This document shows, piece by piece, positions 30,855 through 35,235 of a stretch of DNA of 35,235 nucleotides. The notes beneath the pieces are model-generated. The model worked only from the letters and a program-made list of their open reading frames with translations, did no database searches and had not been told where the DNA came from. Both the position numbers and the translations under genes were made by a program. The first letter of the stretch is position 1, and each line of letters starts with the position of its first letter. The DNA is from an uncultured Lachnospiraceae bacterium (GTDB lineage: Bacteria > Bacillota > Clostridia > Lachnospirales > Lachnospiraceae), in NCBI GenBank assembly GCA_948444865.1, contig CAOJVE010000009.1:1-35235 (forward strand). The letters run 5' to 3'.

Positions 30855-32705
30855 TTACATCGCCTCCGCTTTCTCAAACTGGCTGTTATAAAGCCCCGCA
30901 TAGAATCCCTGCGCCGCCATCAGCTCTTCGTGATTTCCCTGCTCGATAATATCTCCGTCCTTCATCACCAGAATCAAATCCGCATCCCGTATGGTGGACA
31001 GCCGGTGGGCGATGACGAAGCTGGTCCGTCCCTCCATCAGGTTATCCATGGCCTTTTGGATCTGCGCTTCCGTCCGGGTGTCCACCGAAGACGTGGCTTC
31101 ATCCAGAATCAGGATTCGGTTGTCCGCCAGAATGGCCCGGGCAATGGTGAGAAGCTGCTTCTGCCCCTGGGACACGTTGCTGGTCTCCTCGTTTAACTCC
31201 ATCTGGTAACCGCCCGGCTGGGTCATGATGAAGTCATGGATGTGGGCCGCTTTCGCCGCCGCGATTACCTCCTCATCGGTGGCGTCAAGCCTGCCGTAGC
31301 GGATATTTTCCATAATCGTGCCGTTAAACAACCAGGTATCCTGCAAAACCATGCCGAACATTTCCCGCAGCTGGCTTCTGTGGAAATCCTGCACGTTGTG
31401 GCCGTCCACCCTCACCGCGCCTTTGTTCACATCGTAAAACCGCATCAATAATTTCACCATAGTGGTCTTTCCCGCGCCAGTGGGACCCACGATAGCCACC
31501 TTCTGGCCATCTTTCACCTTCGTGGAGAAATCATGGATAATCACATGTTCTGGATTGTAGCCGAAGGCCACATGGTCGAACTCCACATTTCCCTTCAGGC
31601 CCGCCACATCCACGGGATTTTTAGCCAGCTGGTCTTCTTCCTCCTCGTCCAGAAATTCAAACACCCGCTCCGCCGCCGCGGCCGTGGATTGAAGCATATT
31701 GGTCACCTGCGCCACCTGGGTGATGGGCTGGGTGAAGCTGCGGATATACTGGAAGAAAGACTGAATGTCTCCCACTTCGATGGATTTCTGGATGACAAAA
31801 TATCCCCCCAGAAGAGCCACCATCACGTAGCCCACATTTCCCACAAACTGCATCACCGGCATCATAATCCCGGAGAAAAACTGGGACTTCCAGGCGGAAT
31901 CATACAGCTTCTGGTTGGTTTCTTCGAAGGCGTTCACCACATCTTCTTCCTTATTAAATGCTTTCACGATGTGATGGCCCGCGTAGATTTCCTCAATCTG
32001 CCCGTTCACCTCGCCAAGATATTTCTGCTGCCCCTGGAAATATTTCTGAGAACGCTTCATCACCGCGCCGATAATCCCCATGGAAATGGGCAAAATCAAA
32101 AGCGCGCACAAGGTCATCCACACATTGATGCTGAACATCATAAACAGCACGCCGATAATCATAGTCACCGACGTAATCAGCTGGGTCACGCTCTGGTTGA
32201 GACTCTGCTGTAAGGTGTCCACGTCGTTGGTGACCCGGGAGAGGATTTCCCCGTGGGTCCGGCTCTCAAAATATTTCATGGGCATCCGATGGATTTTCTC
32301 GGATATCTCCCGGCGCATGGAGTAGGTCACGTCGTTGGATATGCCCGTCATGACAAACCCCTGAATAAATGAAAAACACGCGCTGAACAGATAAAGGCCC
32401 ATCACCCCCAGCAGGATTTCGCCAATCCGGGTAAAATCAATTCCCCCTGTGCCGCTGATTTTGGCCACCAGCCCGTTGAACAGCTCCGTGGTGGCTTTGC
32501 CCAGAATCTTCGGACCCACGATGCTGAACACCGTGCCCGCCACAGCGAAAATCAGCATAAACAAGAAACGTATTTTATATTTATCCATGTACCGGAATAA
32601 TTTCTTCAGAGTTCCTTTAAAATCTTTGGCCTTCTCGCCGCCGCCCATTCCCCGGCCATGGCCCATGGGTCCCCGCGGCCTGACATTTCTTCTTCCCTCA
32701 CTCAT
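30855..32705 (-). CDS. Heterodimeric ABC exporter, second half-transporter (membrane plus ATPase domains)
   Basis: This 616-residue type IV ABC half-transporter has six membrane helices in about residues 40-330 and a nucleotide-binding domain after 365. Walker A is GPTGAGKTT, Walker B is ILILDEATSSVD with the catalytic Glu, and the signature is NVSQGQKQLLT, deviating from LSGGQ. The N-terminus is Gly/Arg-rich (RRNVRPRGPMGHGRGMGGGEK). Its start overlaps the stop of the upstream half-transporter by 4 bases (ATGA). The pair resembles multidrug exporters of the BmrCD/LmrCD/EfrAB kind, and a MarR regulator precedes it. Substrate unknown. Confidence 0.9.
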   Translation of the reverse strand: MSEGRRNVRPRGPMGHGRGMGGGEKAKDFKGTLKKLFRYMDKYKIRFLFMLIFAVAGTVFSIVGPKILGKATTELFNGLVAKISGTGGIDFTRIGEILLGVMGLYLFSACFSFIQGFVMTGISNDVTYSMRREISEKIHRMPMKYFESRTHGEILSRVTNDVDTLQQSLNQSVTQLITSVTMIIGVLFMMFSINVWMTLCALLILPISMGIIGAVMKRSQKYFQGQQKYLGEVNGQIEEIYAGHHIVKAFNKEEDVVNAFEETNQKLYDSAWKSQFFSGIMMPVMQFVGNVGYVMVALLGGYFVIQKSIEVGDIQSFFQYIRSFTQPITQVAQVTNMLQSTAAAAERVFEFLDEEEEDQLAKNPVDVAGLKGNVEFDHVAFGYNPEHVIIHDFSTKVKDGQKVAIVGPTGAGKTTMVKLLMRFYDVNKGAVRVDGHNVQDFHRSQLREMFGMVLQDTWLFNGTIMENIRYGRLDATDEEVIAAAKAAHIHDFIMTQPGGYQMELNEETSNVSQGQKQLLTIARAILADNRILILDEATSSVDTRTEAQIQKAMDNLMEGRTSFVIAHRLSTIRDADLILVMKDGDIIEQGNHEELMAAQGFYAGLYNSQFEKAEAM

Positions 32706-34867
32706 CCTGCCAACTCCTCCTCTGATAACTGTGACATGGCAATCTGGCGGTACACCTCGCAGCTTTCCATCAATTCCTGATGGGTTCCCTGTCCCACTGA
32801 CCGGCCCCGATCCAAAACGACAATCAAATCCGCGTGAATAATGGTGCTGATTCGCTGGGCCACAATCAATGTGGTGGTCTCAGCCGTAGCCTTCTTTAAG
32901 GCTTTCCGAAGCGCCACGTCCGTCTTAAAGTCCAAAGCGGAAAAGCTGTCGTCAAACAGCAGAATCTCCGGCTGCTTGGCGATGGCCCGGGCGATGGACA
33001 GCCGCTGCTTCTGACCGCCGGACACGTTGGAGCCGCCCTGGGCGATGGGCGATTCATATTTTTCCGGTTTTTCCAGGATAAAATCCTCCGCCTGGGCGAT
33101 TGCCGCCGCCCGCTCTGCCTGCTCCTTCGGCGCGTCGGGACAGCCGTACGCAATGTTGGAATGAATGGTTCCGGAAAACAGCACGCCCTTTTGGGGCACG
33201 TATCCCAGCTTATCCCGCAAATCCTTCTGGCTCATCTGGCGTACATCCACGCCGTCCACCTTCACCGATCCTTCCGTCACGTCGTAGAACCGGGGAATCA
33301 GATTTAACAAGGTGCTCTTTCCGCTTCCCGTGCTGCCGATAAACGCCACTGTCTGTCCCTTCTTCGCCGTAAATGTAATATCCCGCAGAACCTTCTCGTC
33401 CGCGTCGGGATAAGAAAAGGACACCCCTTCAAAGGAAACTTCTCCTTTCTTTCTCGCATCCGCGCTCTTGGGATTTTCCGGGTCGCAAATGGTCGGATCG
33501 GTATCCAGAACTTCCGCAATCCGGTTTGCGGACACACTGGCTCTGGGCAGCATAATGGAGAGCATGGTCAGCATCAGAAAGCTCATGATAATCTGCATGG
33601 CGTACTGGATAAACGCCATCATATCCCCCACCTGCATGCTTCCGTTATCCACCGCATGGGCGCCTGTGTACACAATCAGCACGGAAACGCCGTTCATAAT
33701 CAGCATCATGGCCGGCATCATAAAGGTCATGCAGCGGTTGACGAACAGCGTGGTTTTCGTCAAATCCCAGTTGGCCTTCTCAAAGCGTTTTTCCTCTTGC
33801 TTCTCCCGGCTGAACGCCCGAATCACCGGAAGCCCCGTGAGGATTTCCCGGGTCACCAGATTCAGACGGTCAATCAATATCTGCAGCTTCTTAAACCGCG
33901 GCATAGCCACGCCAAACAAAACAATTACCAAAAGCAGCACCGCTCCCACCGCCAGCGCGATAATCCAGCTCATGGACGCGTCGGTTTTCAAAACCTTCAA
34001 AACGCCGCCAATCCCCATGATGGGCGCATACATGGCAATCCGAAAAACCATGGCCATCAAAAGCTGAATCTGCTGAATGTCGTTGGAGCTTCGGGTAATC
34101 AAGGAAGCCGTGGAAAACCGGTTGTACTCTCCGCTGGAAAACCCAATCACTTTCCGGTAAATGGCGTTTCGCAAATCGTGCCCGGTCACCGCCGCCACCC
34201 GCGCCGACAAAAAAGTCACCAGAACCGCCGCCAGCATACTGATAAACGCCAGCCCCAGCATCAGAAGGCCGATTTTCAGAATGTACCGAATCTGCATGGC
34301 GTCCACATCCCGGCCCATCTCCTGGTATTCCCGCTGGATATAGGTCACCGCCGTCTGAGTAATCATAGAATCCGGCATGGCGTCAATCTGCTGGCTGGAT
34401 TCCTCCAGCATCCTCCCCAGCGCCTCCGGCGGCATCTGCTTTATCGCCTCCAGAAGATCCGCCTGCGCCGGCAGTCCCATCTGGCTTTTAATGGCCTGGG
34501 CGCGCTCCTCGTCCTGGGTCAGCGAATACAGCATAAGAATGGGTTTTCCCAGAATGTCGTTTAGCTTCTGCCGCTCTTCCTTCGTCGTCTTCTCCTTTAA
34601 GACATAGCGGTCCCCCTCCTTCTCGTAATGGCCTTCCACCGCCTCGCGGCTTTCCTCATCCATAAATGATTCCAGATTCTCCATAGACGAGACGCGGATT
34701 TCCTCCGGCACGCCGTCCAGAATCCCTTTTTGCTGGATGCCCACATTGACAATATCCGAAGTGTACGTGGGCAGCGACAAATCGCAGTACGCCTGCAAAA
34801 AAAGCAGCGCCATGATACAGAAAATGTATCCAGCGGAACGCTTCAGATATTTTACAATCTTACTCAT
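32702..34867 (-). CDS. Heterodimeric ABC exporter, first half-transporter with degenerate ATP site
   Basis: This 721-residue half-transporter carries a large insertion of about 150 residues between the first two membrane helices (about 45-195, charged, with EEIRVSSMENLESFMDEE and TTKEERQKLNDILGK), which should lie outside the cell. The nucleotide-binding domain has Walker A GSTGSGKST, a canonical signature NVSGGQKQRLS, and Walker B LLFDDSFSALD, where Asp replaces the catalytic Glu. With the atypical signature of its partner this makes one degenerate and one active ATP site, the known asymmetry of heterodimeric drug exporters. It starts 42 bases after the MarR gene with AGGAGA upstream. Confidence 0.9.
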   Translation of the reverse strand: MSKIVKYLKRSAGYIFCIMALLFLQAYCDLSLPTYTSDIVNVGIQQKGILDGVPEEIRVSSMENLESFMDEESREAVEGHYEKEGDRYVLKEKTTKEERQKLNDILGKPILMLYSLTQDEERAQAIKSQMGLPAQADLLEAIKQMPPEALGRMLEESSQQIDAMPDSMITQTAVTYIQREYQEMGRDVDAMQIRYILKIGLLMLGLAFISMLAAVLVTFLSARVAAVTGHDLRNAIYRKVIGFSSGEYNRFSTASLITRSSNDIQQIQLLMAMVFRIAMYAPIMGIGGVLKVLKTDASMSWIIALAVGAVLLLVIVLFGVAMPRFKKLQILIDRLNLVTREILTGLPVIRAFSREKQEEKRFEKANWDLTKTTLFVNRCMTFMMPAMMLIMNGVSVLIVYTGAHAVDNGSMQVGDMMAFIQYAMQIIMSFLMLTMLSIMLPRASVSANRIAEVLDTDPTICDPENPKSADARKKGEVSFEGVSFSYPDADEKVLRDITFTAKKGQTVAFIGSTGSGKSTLLNLIPRFYDVTEGSVKVDGVDVRQMSQKDLRDKLGYVPQKGVLFSGTIHSNIAYGCPDAPKEQAERAAAIAQAEDFILEKPEKYESPIAQGGSNVSGGQKQRLSIARAIAKQPEILLFDDSFSALDFKTDVALRKALKKATAETTTLIVAQRISTIIHADLIVVLDRGRSVGQGTHQELMESCEVYRQIAMSQLSEEELAG

Positions 34868-34909
34868 AAATTCCCATGTCTCCTTTCTGATTTTTCACGG
34901 TCAATGATT

Positions 34910-35235
34910 TCAATCGCCCGCTTTCGTTATCTCAATGGCTTCTATGTTTTCCGTCAACTGCCTTAAAAACCGGGACAGCAGGCAGATTTCAGCCTCGGTG
35001 AAATTTCTGGTCATCTGGACTTCATTTTCCGCCATCATCCTTTCCAGACGTTCGGCCAGCTCCCGCCCTTTTTCGGTCAGGTAAATCCGGGACACCCTCT
35101 GATCCCTCTCATCCTGACTGCGGCAAATATAGTCCGCCTTCTCCAAACGCTGCAGAGATACGTTCACCGTGGGCGGCTTCACCTTCAGCCGGCAGGCCAG
35201 CTCCTTCTGGCTTAGGCCCTCCTCCCGGAACAGAT
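34910..35235 (-). CDS. MarR-family regulator, 5' end beyond the window
   Basis: The frame runs open from the window edge: LFREEGLSQKELACRLKVKPPTVNVSLQRLEKADYICRSQDERDQRVSRIYLTEKGRELAERLE, the winged helix-turn-helix and wing of MarR proteins, then a C-terminal dimerisation helix. About 108 residues are visible; intact members have about 145. The GTG at 35182 lies inside the recognition helix and is not the start. It likely represses the ABC exporter genes directly downstream in response to a small molecule. Partial only because of the window edge. Confidence 0.88.
   Translation of the reverse strand, partial: LFREEGLSQKELACRLKVKPPTVNVSLQRLEKADYICRSQDERDQRVSRIYLTEKGRELAERLERMMAENEVQMTRNFTEAEICLLSRFLRQLTENIEAIEITKAGD

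Noticed and set aside
1-35235. CRISPR array, tRNA, rRNA, transposase or prophage genes
   Set aside because: No regularly spaced repeats, RNA gene signatures or mobile-element enzymes were seen on either strand.

Overview
The window reads as chromosomal DNA of an endospore-forming, moderately GC-rich member of the Clostridia, most likely Lachnospiraceae. The evidence is the MurT/GatD pair, the nadABC-niaR operon, the sporulation genes spmB and pdaA, a CD3324-type HTH protein, BspA-type leucine-rich repeats and Firmicutes-style ribosome binding sites. No rRNA, tRNA, CRISPR array, transposase or phage gene was seen. No gene-free stretch exceeds about 300 bases.

Left end (1-3.4 kb, plus strand): an orphan ECF-transporter S component; a small HTH protein preceded by two crossing inverted repeats; a Vat/CatB-type hexapeptide acetyltransferase; a broken linear-amide (choloylglycine-type) hydrolase; and a HicAB toxin-antitoxin pair in which hicA carries an in-frame stop while hicB is intact.

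Centre (3.4-19.4 kb, minus strand): one apparent 16-kb operon of ten genes with spacers of at most about 85 bp or 4-base overlaps. It reads from a consensus promoter (TTGACA-N17-TATAAT) with a perfect 30-bp palindrome at the start of the transcript. Order of transcription: Cys-rich surface protein, ABC ATPase, large ABC permease, 988-aa surface protein, 706-aa surface protein, large lipoprotein, FecCD-type permease, lipoprotein binding protein, FecE-type ATPase, DUF364 putative metal-chelation protein. Two surface proteins share an identical six-cysteine spacing, and two have Shr-HID-like (DUF1533-like) domains. Three operon proteins contain sulfite-oxidase-fold-like segments. I infer a surface capture and uptake system for a metal-containing ligand (haem, corrinoid, siderophore or metal-pterin), not recognisable as a named system. 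In this genome it seems to be decaying: five of the ten genes carry frameshifts or a nonsense codon.

Right part (19.5-35.2 kb): genes here have none of these frameshifts or internal stops, although the AraC-type regulator looks shortened at its C-terminus. Contents are an orphan sugar-binding lipoprotein; murT-gatD (lipid II amidation); spmB without spmA; a SipW-like membrane protein with a charged coiled-coil tail; pdaA (spore cortex); the NAD operon nadA-nadB-nadC-niaR with a NiaR-type operator over the nadA -35; the AraC-type regulator; and a MarR regulator (cut by the window edge) with a heterodimeric ABC exporter and a cytidylate-kinase-like protein.
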